From NCBI GenBank assembly GCA_030295235.1, contig AP026145.1, positions 898,883-962,882 of the forward strand: a stretch of DNA of 64,000 nucleotides, in the 5' to 3' direction. The notes under the pieces were generated by a model. That model was not told where the DNA came from. It ran no database searches and saw only the letters and a program-made list of their open reading frames with translations. Position 1 is the stretch's first letter, and each line of letters begins with the position of its first letter. This stretch comes from Fistulifera solaris (lineage: Eukaryota > Bacillariophyta > Bacillariophyceae > Naviculales > Stauroneidaceae). Shown here piece by piece: positions 41,622 through 51,724 of the stretch. Position numbers and translations under genes: made by a program.

Positions 41622-42716
41622 ATGACAAGATATCTGATAGTTTGGGCAGCCTTCGTGACAACGACGTCGTATGCCTTTGTTACGAGAAACGACGCTGCTT
41701 TCTCATCAATTCGTTTGCATTCATCGCCACAATCGCAACCCGATGGTCGTCCTGCCGTCGGATACAATACTCCCAATAATATGCCTCCTCCTCCGGACTT
41801 CGCACCGCCCGGTGGAGAATTAGCTCGGCCTCCCCAACAGCAGCCGTGGCAACCTCCTCAACAACAACAAGTGTGGCAGCAACAAGCTCCTCCCCAACGG
41901 GCCGGTCCTCTCAATCCAGATGACAACTGGAGACGCCCTCTTCAAGTAGATAATTATCAATACCGTACCGTTCAAGGAAATAGTCGGAAAACATTTAATA
42001 CGATGGGAGGTCGCAATGAAGTCGAATTCTCCACGGACGGACGTGAACTCTATACCGACATGGAAGTGTGGCAGGGCCCCGACAACACACCGCAAACCAT
42101 GAAGTGGTACGCTCAGGATGGAAATCATCGCATTCGCGCGACTGTGACGTCCAGTCAATATCATTCCATCGAAACCAGAAACAGGGGAACGCTCGAATTC
42201 CCCATGAATGTACAAATGCAACCACAAGCACCCGGTTCTCCAACGGAACAACAACACCAACCCTTTCACGGCACCAATTCCGTTCCGGCAGTCGAATTTC
42301 GTCCCATCCCGAGTCATGAGGATCGCATGGCGAATCGCGATCCGAGTCGCGGCACGACCATTCAAGGAGATGGCAGTGTCAAGACGTACCCGATTGACCC
42401 TTACACGTCCAGTGTCCAAGTATTGCTGGACGGGCAAGGATTTCCAGTATACGCTCGCATTGAACTGTTGCAAGGACCGGATTGTGTCAAAATATTGGGT
42501 GAATTGTACAACGATGGCTTGCAAAATGGCGGTGAACCGGTCCGGACGGTTTTGGAAACACCCGGATACGGCAGTACACTTCGTGTGGTCAACACGGGGC
42601 CGATGGAATATCCCATCATTTGCACCGTCGCCCCGGCTTCGTATGGTGAGCCAGTGCACAGTTATCAGCAACAGCAGAGTGTCTTTGATTCGAATGGACG
42701 GTATATCGGGTATTGA
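41622..42716 (+). CDS. Plastid-targeted protein with an internal duplication, unknown
   Basis: 364 codons from the ATG at 41622. MTRYLIVWAAFVTTTSYA is a signal peptide followed by FVTRNDAAFSSIRLHSS. Cleavage before Phe and a basic Ser-rich transit stretch are the bipartite signal that sends proteins to the complex plastid of diatoms (ASAFAP rule). A Pro/Gln linker follows (PPPPDFAPPGGELARPPQQQ). Two related beta-rich domains come next, with the matching cores DMEVWQGPDNTPQTMKWY and RIELLQGPDCVKILGELYN. No catalytic motif; stroma or thylakoid role unknown. Confidence 0.75.
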   Translation: MTRYLIVWAAFVTTTSYAFVTRNDAAFSSIRLHSSPQSQPDGRPAVGYNTPNNMPPPPDFAPPGGELARPPQQQPWQPPQQQQVWQQQAPPQRAGPLNPDDNWRRPLQVDNYQYRTVQGNSRKTFNTMGGRNEVEFSTDGRELYTDMEVWQGPDNTPQTMKWYAQDGNHRIRATVTSSQYHSIETRNRGTLEFPMNVQMQPQAPGSPTEQQHQPFHGTNSVPAVEFRPIPSHEDRMANRDPSRGTTIQGDGSVKTYPIDPYTSSVQVLLDGQGFPVYARIELLQGPDCVKILGELYNDGLQNGGEPVRTVLETPGYGSTLRVVNTGPMEYPIICTVAPASYGEPVHSYQQQQSVFDSNGRYIGY

Positions 42717-43078
42717 GAGACATGCATGCAAGCTATAGTGAAACGATATACTTATGCTAAATGGAAACTAAGACTCGATAGAAATAACTACACAATGCAT
42801 TTTAACAAGTATTTGCTTGTAAAAGTATCCTTAGTTCGGTGGATTTTTTCAGATAAAGGCGCGCGCACCGCGGCCGTAATCAATGGAAACCCAATGTACA
42901 ATGTAAGCTATAGTCATTCTCGGTCACCCGATAACTGAAGTAGCCTTCCGATGACTGTTTTCTTCCACAATATTCTTTCACAAAACGAAAACAATTGTTG
43001 CCCTTCATAAACACATTAAACAATCAGCAAACATTTCGTTCACATATATTTACTGCATTGAAGAGAATAAGAAGATCG
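42717..43078. other. Short intergenic region
   Basis: No gene supported; promoter of the CBM6-like gene. Confidence 0.4.
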
Positions 43079-44494
43079 ATGAGACGAAATAATTGCTTTT
43101 TAGGCTGTCTGTTGCTTCTTTTGCAGCAAAAATCACAAGGAGACGGCATTCAACAATCGGCACATCGGCAACTACAAGCAACAATCGACGCCACAACAGG
43201 CGATCTTACTGTTCTTGCTGGAACGGACTTTTGCTGTTCAAATGGTCTTCCGACATCAACCTCGTCGGCTAGCGCGGCGGCGAAGAATCGTCGAATGCTA
43301 AATACTCAACCGCATATTGGATGGACGGATCCGGGTGATTGGGTGGCTTATCCAGTGGAAATAACTTCGGCTGGTACTTATCAAGTTCACTTTCATGTAT
43401 CCAGTCCATTTGGTGACGGAGGATTCGAGTTGGTGGATTTACAAACGCAGCAGTTATACGGAACCGTGGATACCATGCCCGTGACTACGAGCTGGGACAC
43501 GTTTGAAACTATTTCTCTGCCCGTCACGTTGCCGGCTGGTCTCGTTTCGTTGCAAATACGACTATTGTCAGCCGGTTGGAATCTGTTGTGGCTAGCGGTA
43601 AGCAGCGAGGATAGTGTCGGAAGCATTCCGGGTGTAATTGTACCGCCACCGTCACCGGATGTAATTCTATCTCCCGACACCACTGCAATTCCAACAATAC
43701 CCGCTGTGAGTAATCCAGCTACATCGACAGTAGCCCCCAATGTGACAGTGGCATTCGATGAGGTTACGTCTTTTCCTTCCATGAGCAGTTCCTCTTCAGA
43801 AACAATCATGCCAACACCAAATAATGCGACGTCACCAGTTCTTCCGATGCCGACACCGAATACAATTGCCACACCTTCGGTTCCATCCATACCGGTTGCT
43901 GTCCCAGTCCCTGCACCTTCGGCAACATTGCCTTCACCTCTAGCCACTGCTCCCATTCCATCTCCTTTGGCTGGCCCGACATCTACACTGCCAAGCGTTC
44001 CAGCCGCCAAACCACCGCACAACAAACGTCCCTTCTTACACGAATTTATTACGTTCGAAGATTTTACGCGCACATCTCCCGACATTGTATGGCAGACGAG
44101 TGAAACGGAACAGCGCACACAAGCGGTTGAGTTGAAAACGGGCGACTGGATGGAATTTCAGTTAGCGATTCCCGTGGCTGGTCCGTATCAAGTACACGTT
44201 CGCACGTCCAGTCCCAATGGAGAAGGTTCCTTTGAACTGGTTCACGTCGAGATGAACGAACTAACTCGGAACGAAACGGAAGTTTCGTTGGGTATGTTTA
44301 CAGGATTCCCCACAACTGGTTCTTGGGAGGAGTACCTTCGAATGGAGCAAGAAATCACTTTACCAGCCTCGCCTTTGGGCGATGGCTTGTTGATGCGCAT
44401 CAATGTTTTGGAGCCAGGATTCAGTCTATCGTGGCTGTACATCGAACCTAGTGATCTATGGGACGCGATTGATGCTAGAGACGATGCAAACTAA
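43079..44494 (+). CDS. Secreted protein with two CBM6-like carbohydrate-binding modules
   Basis: 471 codons from MRRNNCFLGCLLLLLQQ at 43079; the upstream frame lacks an ATG. Signal peptide, then module 1 with WTDPGDWVAYPVEI, GTYQVHFHVSSPFGDGGFEL and SWDTFETISLPVTLPAG, the strand order of family 6 carbohydrate-binding modules. A linker of about 140 residues rich in Pro, Thr, Ser and Ala follows (PSPDVILSPDTTAIPTIP), then module 2 with KTGDWMEFQLAI, GPYQVHVRTSSPNGEGSFEL and SWEEYLRMEQEITLP. There is no enzyme domain, so it is likely a wall- or mucilage-binding protein. Module 1 keeps the Trp and Tyr that usually stack on sugar; module 2 keeps fewer. Confidence 0.75.
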   Translation: MRRNNCFLGCLLLLLQQKSQGDGIQQSAHRQLQATIDATTGDLTVLAGTDFCCSNGLPTSTSSASAAAKNRRMLNTQPHIGWTDPGDWVAYPVEITSAGTYQVHFHVSSPFGDGGFELVDLQTQQLYGTVDTMPVTTSWDTFETISLPVTLPAGLVSLQIRLLSAGWNLLWLAVSSEDSVGSIPGVIVPPPSPDVILSPDTTAIPTIPAVSNPATSTVAPNVTVAFDEVTSFPSMSSSSSETIMPTPNNATSPVLPMPTPNTIATPSVPSIPVAVPVPAPSATLPSPLATAPIPSPLAGPTSTLPSVPAAKPPHNKRPFLHEFITFEDFTRTSPDIVWQTSETEQRTQAVELKTGDWMEFQLAIPVAGPYQVHVRTSSPNGEGSFELVHVEMNELTRNETEVSLGMFTGFPTTGSWEEYLRMEQEITLPASPLGDGLLMRINVLEPGFSLSWLYIEPSDLWDAIDARDDAN

Positions 44495-45589
44495 ACAGTG
44501 GAAGAACAAGAGTTGAGATGACTCATTCGTTCTATCATGATCCTGCAAAACGAAGCAATTCGGGCACTTAAACGGGCACTGACGAACAGGCTGTGCTTTC
44601 GATGATCTTGGACTCCCATTGATAAGTTTATTTGTTTTTCTCCCTCAATTAAAAAGCATGGAGCGCGACCACGTCTGTTTAAGACTAAAGCATGACGCGT
44701 TGAAAACAATGTAGCAACTTGACTGTTATCAAGTATGGTAGAAAAAAAGTTTCGTGTATAGTCTTATGATTACTCTGGCGCAACTTTCGTCACTGGACAA
44801 AGACTTTCACAACAATGCTCCGTTGTTTCGAGTAGCGGCGCCCATACATAGTTTTGTTAAGTCCCGAGTCTCGAGTCAGTCTGTAACCATTTTGCGGTTT
44901 GCACTTTGCGTTCATGTATGATAAATCTTACCTAACCCCTTTTCACTATTGATGAGCCTGTAGTCGTTAGTGACACAGCCTGTACTTTATAAAACAAAAT
45001 TGATTTTTTTAATATTGCCTTATGCACGTAATACAATAAGGAGAAAGGACAAGAGCCAATCAAAACTCACAGAGAAAAGAAAGGCATCCGTTTTCCGTAG
45101 TTTTTGTTTTTCCTTCAAGATACAGAACATAGTGCACGATAAGGATATTTAGAAGTTGCTCGGGATCCTTCAAATCCCACCCTACTTAAAGTTTTGCACT
45201 CTTTTAAAGACTAAGCAAATTGGTCTTAGAGCATCAACCTTTGGTCCCACTTTTTAGTACAAGAAAAAGACATTCCAAATTTATTTAGGGGAAAGTGTGA
45301 CATCGGCATAAATCCGAAAGTATTAGACATCTCAGGTGATTACGCCGTATTTATCCTTCGGTCGAGATTAAGCTCCGTTGGGACGGCTATTCTGCGCGCC
45401 ATGGACCTGATAGAATTCACGGTAAAGTGTAGTCGGTATTCGTTAGGCTTCGCCTTTAGGAATAGCTGATCGTAAAAGCCCTTTCCGACCAAGAAAGGAC
45501 AAGATGCTTCACACAAAATCACGTTTGTTGCCCCTCGTTTTTGTTTCGTTTCTTCATTTCCTTGCAAAGAAAGACAACAACAAATAGCC
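44495..45589. other. Intergenic, no gene seen
   Basis: About 1.1 kb, AT-rich around 44980-45130. No gene, RNA or repeat recognised. Confidence 0.4.
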
Positions 45590-47187
45590 ATGTATCGATC
45601 ACTTCTTATCAGTTTATTCTTGACATTGGTCCCTCGCGTGTCTGCAGAATGCGACGGCACTTGTACGCCCGACGGCGAAGCCTGTCAAGTCGATGGAATG
45701 CCGTGTTGCGAAACGGGAAGCTCTTGTTACGGATTCAACTTTTACAAGAAATGTCAGCCCCCTCCTCCGTGCTTGCGCGAATGGTTTGATTGCACGAGCG
45801 GAATGGCGGGTAATGTGCCGTGTTGTGACGGTATGGAATGTGTTTTGGGTGACGGCGAGCAATACGAATGTCAGCACATTTACGAGCCGATTCTTGTGGA
45901 AGACGTTCCTACTACTCCCGTGGCTCCTGTGGCTCCCGTTTCTGCTCCGGTCGAATCTACACCTGTTGCTTCTCCGGTCGAGCCGGTCGCAGAAGAAGAA
46001 ACGGCCCCGATCACTCCTTGGTCGCCCGCCGATGAAGGTTACTTGTTCTTTGCGAACATGACCAACGCAGGTTCGCAAGATCCTTCGGCCTCAAATTATC
46101 AAGTGGTCGCCAAGGCTTACATCAAAGCCGATTGTGCGGGTCCTCACTTGTGCATTTACGTCATGGCAGAGCCCGGTGTGGCTATTTCGTCGAACGAAGG
46201 ATGGTTCAAAGATTATACTTATTCGACTTCTACCATTCCCTTTGTCGCACCCGGATTGACTTTTCGCGAAGAGAATGGAGTGATTGTTGGTTGGTTTGGC
46301 TGCGTCACGGTTCCCTTTGATCTAGGAGCGACCGGAATGGGAGTTGAAATTCACGCCAATTGGGGACTAAAAGGCTCCAACTCGTTCGGGAACACGGCTT
46401 CTACTGGTAAAACGGGAACTGCATTAGTCACCATGGAATATCCGGTATGCTTGAAACCGGCCTTTGTAGAAGGAGAAACGGCCCCCGTCGCACCGACTCC
46501 TCAGGCGACCCCCATTGCCGCACCGATCGAGTCTCCCGTCGCCGCACCAACTCCTACGTCTTCCGGTGCGATTGCCCCGAGCCCGGTCGCGGCCCCCACT
46601 CCGGTAGCTACTGAAGAAGCGGCACCGGTCCCCGTGACCGCTGCGACTCTCACAGAGGAAGGATGGACGTCGCTCTTCAGCATGTACAACGCTGGAAACC
46701 CCGACACGACGACTTCCGGCTACCAGTTGGCAGGAAAAGCGTGGTATAAGTACGATTGTGCGGCGCGATTGATCTGCTGGTTGGTCATGGCGGAGCCTGG
46801 CTTGAAATTTCCGGAACGGAAGCATGGTTCAAGGACTACGGTCATGGCAACAGTGCGGTAGAAGCCGTAGCTCCCGGCGTCACCTTCAAGATGACCAACA
46901 ATGTCCGCACTGGCTGGACTGGATGCTTCTATGAGCCCCTCGGCGCCACCGGGTCCATTGAAGTGCACGCCAACTACGGAGTCGCTGGAAGCGGAAAACT
47001 CGGCAACACCATGTCGACCGGTAAATCAAATACTTTGGGCGGATACGCCAAGATCGATTACGATCACCACTGTGTTGGATTAGCTCCCACGTGTGCGGCT
47101 GCCGGTGCTAAATGCAACGGAAGTATGCCGTGCTGCAATGGGCGAACGTGTCCGACCAGTGGCCCGAAAGTGTGCCCGAGCAAATAA
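45590..47187 (+). CDS. Modular secreted protein: Cys-rich module, Pro linkers, two beta domains (one frame break)
   Basis: ATG at 45590 with signal peptide MYRSLLISLFLTLVPRVSA. Module 1 is Cys-rich (CQVDGMPCCETGSSCYGFNF, CLREWFDCTSGMAGNVPCC). After a Pro/Val/Ala linker comes domain A (MAEPGVAISSNEGWFKDY, then VIVGWFGCVTVPFDLGATG). After a second linker comes domain B, which stops with KFPERKHG. Adding one base at the AAA 46805-46807 gives LEISGTEAWFKDYGHG, exactly parallel to domain A, and runs on through TGWTGCFYEPLGATGSIEV to a last Cys-rich module (CNGSMPCCNGRTC) and the stop at 47187. The parallel proves the break. The Cys modules match the 51.7-54.7 kb gene. Likely wall or extracellular matrix. 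Confidence 0.8.
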
Positions 47188-48073
47188 AAATACGAGATTC
47201 TTTCGTCTCACTTTCATCTTTGTATCCTCTGGTAACAACGCACCATCTCCTTTTGCATAATATATTCGTAAACATGAATCAACCTTATCCGAATGAATAA
47301 TATAAGCGATTTTAATTGCATGTTGTATCGTCGTTAGACGGTGTATGTTTCGTGCGAAATAATTGTGTTGATCATTTTGCACTTTAAATTTTTTTATCGA
47401 GCAAATGAGCAAAGTGTAGGCGTAACTTCAAAATTGAAATTTAGTCATGAGTACAAAGTCGTCTTTGGTCCTTCATTTTCTTTTCTTGTCACTTTCATTA
47501 CTTAGCCAAATCGGTTGCGATAGCGAACTATTGAAAAATTTTTGAAAGGTCTGTTGGAAGCACATAACATTTGAATTTGGAATGTTGTCCTATAGTACAA
47601 TATCTTAGACTCATGACTGAAATGTCAGTCATGGCCAAAAACGGACAACTACGTTGTACTATAGTAGAACTCCAACGAAGGATCCGCGACGAATTTCGAC
47701 AAGTTAAAGTGCTGTGTCTTGCAAACGGAGCTAATTTGGTAGCTTTAGCGTAAGGATGGCTATAGAAGAGAGCTTTGAGCTGTGACTTACGTAAAAATGA
47801 ATACGAATCTACTTTTTTAAGTTCATGACTGAGTATCCAGTCTTGAAAAAGGTCTTTACTTTTCGATAGTAGCTCTTTGAAGTGACTGATTCGATCTTTT
47901 AGTCACGAAGGAGACGTGGCGCGCCACGTGATACACAAAAGATACGTTTTCAATAACGCTCTTCGACCTTCGACCGCAAAAGAAAAACGCTCATTCTTGT
48001 CTCCTTTTGACTATTATAAGGTGTCAAACAAGGCGGCGTGTTTTTCTAGACAGCCAAACCCTGTATAGAGCTC
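47188..48073. other. Intergenic, no gene seen
   Basis: About 890 bases without a supported gene. A pair of ATGACTGA-x-TGTCAGTCAT-like inverted words lies at 47612-47634. Confidence 0.4.
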
Positions 48074-49303
48074 ATGTTTCTGCTGCCGCTCGGAATATTA
48101 GCGTGTTGTGTGATGTTGGGCGAATCATGGACGTCTACTTCCAACTTGGTTCATCATCATCGTGGTCGTCAACACAACAAATTGCACCAAGCGCCTCTGT
48201 CGGAAACGGTAGCCTTAAGATCTTCCTTCAATACAACCGTGGGAATGGCAGATCCGCTCGATATCGGCAATGCTGTTGAGGACTATTCGGCATTTCCTTC
48301 CTTACCGATGCAATCACAATCGACCTATCAATCGGGTTTGATCACCATCGGTTTTTGCACATTGGCTTTTGCCAGTTTATCTCCTATTTCAAAATTAGTA
48401 TTGAGTGGTGAACAGGAAATGAGTGTTTTACTTCTCAATGCAATGACAAGTACTTTGGCATTTCTCTTTGTTTGGATCGGAGGCCGTCTCTTGGAAACGA
48501 CCTTTTTATCTTCGTCGGATGATTTGAATATTCGTGATGAATCATCGAACACGAACAACGAAAATGCCTGGAAAGGGGGTCTCGAATTAGGATTATGGAA
48601 ATCGTTGGGGACTACCGCTAATTTGTACGGCTTGAGTATGACAACGGCCGATCACGGTGCTTTTCTCATACAATTGACGACACTGATCGTTCCTACCGTG
48701 CAAGCCCTCTGCGGTGTCCCCATTCCGCGTCGCATACAAGGAAGTGTTTTCCTGGCACTCATGGGAGTCTTCTTATTTACACAAGACAGTACCTCTAGTG
48801 TAGCAGGCGCCACAACTACGACGCATTCCACACAACAATTGGGCGACTTGTTATGCGTCGTGGCGGCTGGTTTCTACGCAACATATGATTTACGACTGTT
48901 TCAATGGGGACAGCGTGTTGCTCCACGGCCGCTGATGGTACGAAAGATATTCTTTCAAGCCATCTTGGCAATCACCTTTCTTTGCATCAGTCCGGAGCCG
49001 GTGGGGGAATTATGGCAAGATGCTGCTCGTTGGTGCACGCCGACGACCTTTGCGCTGGTGGTATGGAGCGGATTTATTGTCAATGCATTAGTACCGTTTC
49101 TACAAGTCACCGGCCAACAAATCATCGGACCGACACGATCACAAACGATATACGCATCACAACCCTTATGGGCTTCTTTGATGAGTTTTGTACTATTGGG
49201 AGAGACTGTCGGCTTTCAAGGATTTGTCGGCGGTTCTGCGTTCTTGATAGCACTGATGTTGGCAGCCACTGCTGAACCACCGGAAAGCAAAGATGCGGCC
49301 TAG
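48074..49303 (+). CDS. EamA/DMT-superfamily transporter
   Basis: 409 codons from the ATG at 48074. N-terminal hydrophobic signal (MFLLPLGILACCVMLGESW) and about 60 polar residues, then about ten helices in two repeats. LELGLWKSLGTTANLYGLSM, ADHGAFLIQLTTLIVPTVQA and GSVFLALMGVFLFTQDS form the first EamA half; QTIYASQPLWASLMSFVLLG and GFVGGSAFLIALML close the second. Drug/metabolite transporters of this type export small metabolites or exchange plastid metabolites. The presequence could be a plastid-envelope or secretory signal, but no Phe motif is clear. Substrate unknown. Confidence 0.8.
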   Translation: MFLLPLGILACCVMLGESWTSTSNLVHHHRGRQHNKLHQAPLSETVALRSSFNTTVGMADPLDIGNAVEDYSAFPSLPMQSQSTYQSGLITIGFCTLAFASLSPISKLVLSGEQEMSVLLLNAMTSTLAFLFVWIGGRLLETTFLSSSDDLNIRDESSNTNNENAWKGGLELGLWKSLGTTANLYGLSMTTADHGAFLIQLTTLIVPTVQALCGVPIPRRIQGSVFLALMGVFLFTQDSTSSVAGATTTTHSTQQLGDLLCVVAAGFYATYDLRLFQWGQRVAPRPLMVRKIFFQAILAITFLCISPEPVGELWQDAARWCTPTTFALVVWSGFIVNALVPFLQVTGQQIIGPTRSQTIYASQPLWASLMSFVLLGETVGFQGFVGGSAFLIALMLAATAEPPESKDAA

Positions 49304-49347
49304 TCTTAGGCTCATGAGCCCTGGCAACGTTACTATCTATTTTATTT

Positions 49348-51226
49348 CTACTGAAGCGTATCTCCGACACACTGTGCAAGTCGTTGCTGATCCACATTCG
49401 AGAGTGAACCGTCACCCAACAATGTGCCTCCTTCTCGAACGATTCGAATCACAATTTCGTTGCTGGACGTTGTATGCGCTGAAGGTTGCGTACTTGACGA
49501 TCGGGTCGGTTGTATCAAAAGGACGTAGAATCCATAGCATCCCAAAAACAAACCATAGGCAAGTCACGACTCCGACACACAGCAATGCCCACTTCCAATG
49601 ACGTGAAGCAGAAGATGAACTATCCGCTTTTGGTAGAGATTGTGCCAGTAAACGCTGCTTCAGCGTCTCTAAGGAGGAAGTTGAATGTTTTACTCGACCT
49701 TGCGTTTGGGAGGCTAAAGTCGTCGTCGAACGTTTTTCTTCAAGAACCGAATCAAGGACGCGATAAAAATGTTGCACGGCCGTTTCTCCTTCCTTTGATT
49801 TAATGAAGGCTGGGCCCCACGGATCACTAACGAGTGGAGCGCCATTCTCTGAGTCCAAAGTGGCTCGTGTACGGCTCGCTTCAAATACTTTCTTGGATTC
49901 TAGCGGTACATCTTCTACATCACATTTGATTGCAGACTCATCGTCGTCATTTATTGTTGTTGTCATCTCAATTTCGCTGTTTTCTGTAGTTCCATTCTTA
50001 GGCTGGTGCGTTCCGTGTTCATCGGCCGCCTCAATATTTCGAAATATCCCCTTTTGGAGAAACTCGACGTCGACTTCTTTCCGCACTTTTTCTGGCATTC
50101 CATCCATAGACCCGTCGAGCTGCTGTCGAATGGAAGATTCTTGATCCCAGTCAATGCACGCATGTCTTGAATCATGATTGCCTTCCTCCGATGGATCCTC
50201 GTTCTCATGTTCGTCATCATCATCATTGCAAACAATTTGTGTGGGTAAATCGTCTGGTAACTTGCCCATACTACTCAATATAGCTTCTTCCACTGTGATC
50301 GGTGTACCATCGGGCTTGGTTCGATGGAGCAAGGAGAGTCGCGCATGGTGCAAATTCTGTTGATAGACATCTCGATCATGTCGCTGTTGTGGATTATTGT
50401 TCAATGTCATCTTGGCTTGTTCCATTTCCAGCGCATAACACAAATACGCCGTCACTTCTGCCCAGGCCGTCGTCGTTTGTGGATCATTCAATACTTGCGC
50501 TAACGACTGTACTACCGTCTTGCAATCCAAAATCAGTTGTTGTGTCTTCCCTGAACTGAGTACTTGCAACACTCGAATCCAGTACACACACAACTGATCG
50601 AGATAATCGTGACACTCGGTCGAATCACACCACGCGGCAAATTTAACCCAACAAGCCGTAAAATCCATCAAGGCTTGTCGACTCGCATCGGTCGCCAAAA
50701 CTTGCACCAAATCCGCCCACACAATCAAGAGTCGTTCGCGCAAGGCTTGACCGGACACCGTTTCGCACAATACCGAAAAGAAATGATACACACTACTCGA
50801 CACAATCCGAAACCAATCTTGCAATCGTTCCGGTGTTTCGTTCTGCAACAAGTCCAGAACGGCATGCCACAATTGCGGCAAGACATATTTCTGTGTCACA
50901 TGCAACGGCGGTTGGAGGAGCGTCCCCGTCGTCGAAAGAGTCACACCACCGGCAATGCGTAAGAATTCTAACGAAGCGGCTACCGCGGAACTAGCAATGC
51001 GATCGTGTAACGGAATGTCGTCTTCTTCTTGTACAGTCGTCACTCTCGGTGTATTTGGTTGTGTACTGCTTCGACTGCGATTATCGACACGTTGTGTATT
51101 TTGTCGATCAATCGAAGGATATCCATTGCGTAGGGATGTAGCAGGAGAGTAATTGTGTACACTGGCTTGCGAAGAGGAGCCCGAACGACGTCGCCGTGAA
51201 GCGGAAGACGAATGCGTCGATGACAT
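49348..51226 (-). CDS. Helical protein with C-terminal membrane anchor, unknown (one frame break)
   Basis: ATG at 51226 (MSSTHSSSASRRRRSGSSSQ). A basic Ser-rich start precedes a helical, Trp/Leu-rich region of about 230 residues (FLRIAGGVTLSTTGTLLQPP, WFRIVSSSVYHFFSVLCETV, VWADLVQVLATDASRQALM), then a long acidic stretch (NDDDDEHENEDPSEE). Near the end is one membrane helix (WALLCVGVVTCLWFV). There the frame meets a run of five A (T on the coding strand) at 49546-49550. Dropping one gives LGCYGFYVLLIQPTR and a hydrophilic tail that stops at 49348; without the change it stops at 49412. The joined version has the more natural helix. Function unknown; possibly an ER or organelle tail-anchored factor. 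Confidence 0.6.
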
Positions 51227-51724
51227 TGTCAAGCAAATTCAAATTGCGCTTACGACACGATTGATTCGCAAATCCGTTTCGCTTTAATTCTACACGAGTA
51301 ACGCTAAAATTTTTAAGCGTAATAACGCACGTCGAAAATGATGAGATTATTGCAACAATGACAATACAAAAGGAAAATGATCGATGCGTCTTCTTCCTTG
51401 TCGGTCGATCTCGTCTTCGCGTGTTTGCTTCGATGACGACGATCGGCGATGACAGTCCAGTTTGTACTAGTTAAAATTGGTTTACGCGGATACTATGTCC
51501 ATCCGTTACTCCACATTTAGACCCTTCAGTCTCGCATCGCGCTCTCGCAGCCTCTCAATTCATCTCATCGACATTTTTGTTTCTCGTCGTCAATAACAAA
51601 GTCATCTTCTCGAAAACATGCATCTTATTATTCTTTTCTTATCTTTTCTTCTTATTAATATCCTTCCTATGAAATACTCTGTCACACATCAACAGAGAAG
51701 ACAACAATTCTCATTTCAATTCGT
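51227..51724. other. Spacer, 3' flank of the VWD gene
   Basis: No gene supported. Confidence 0.4.
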
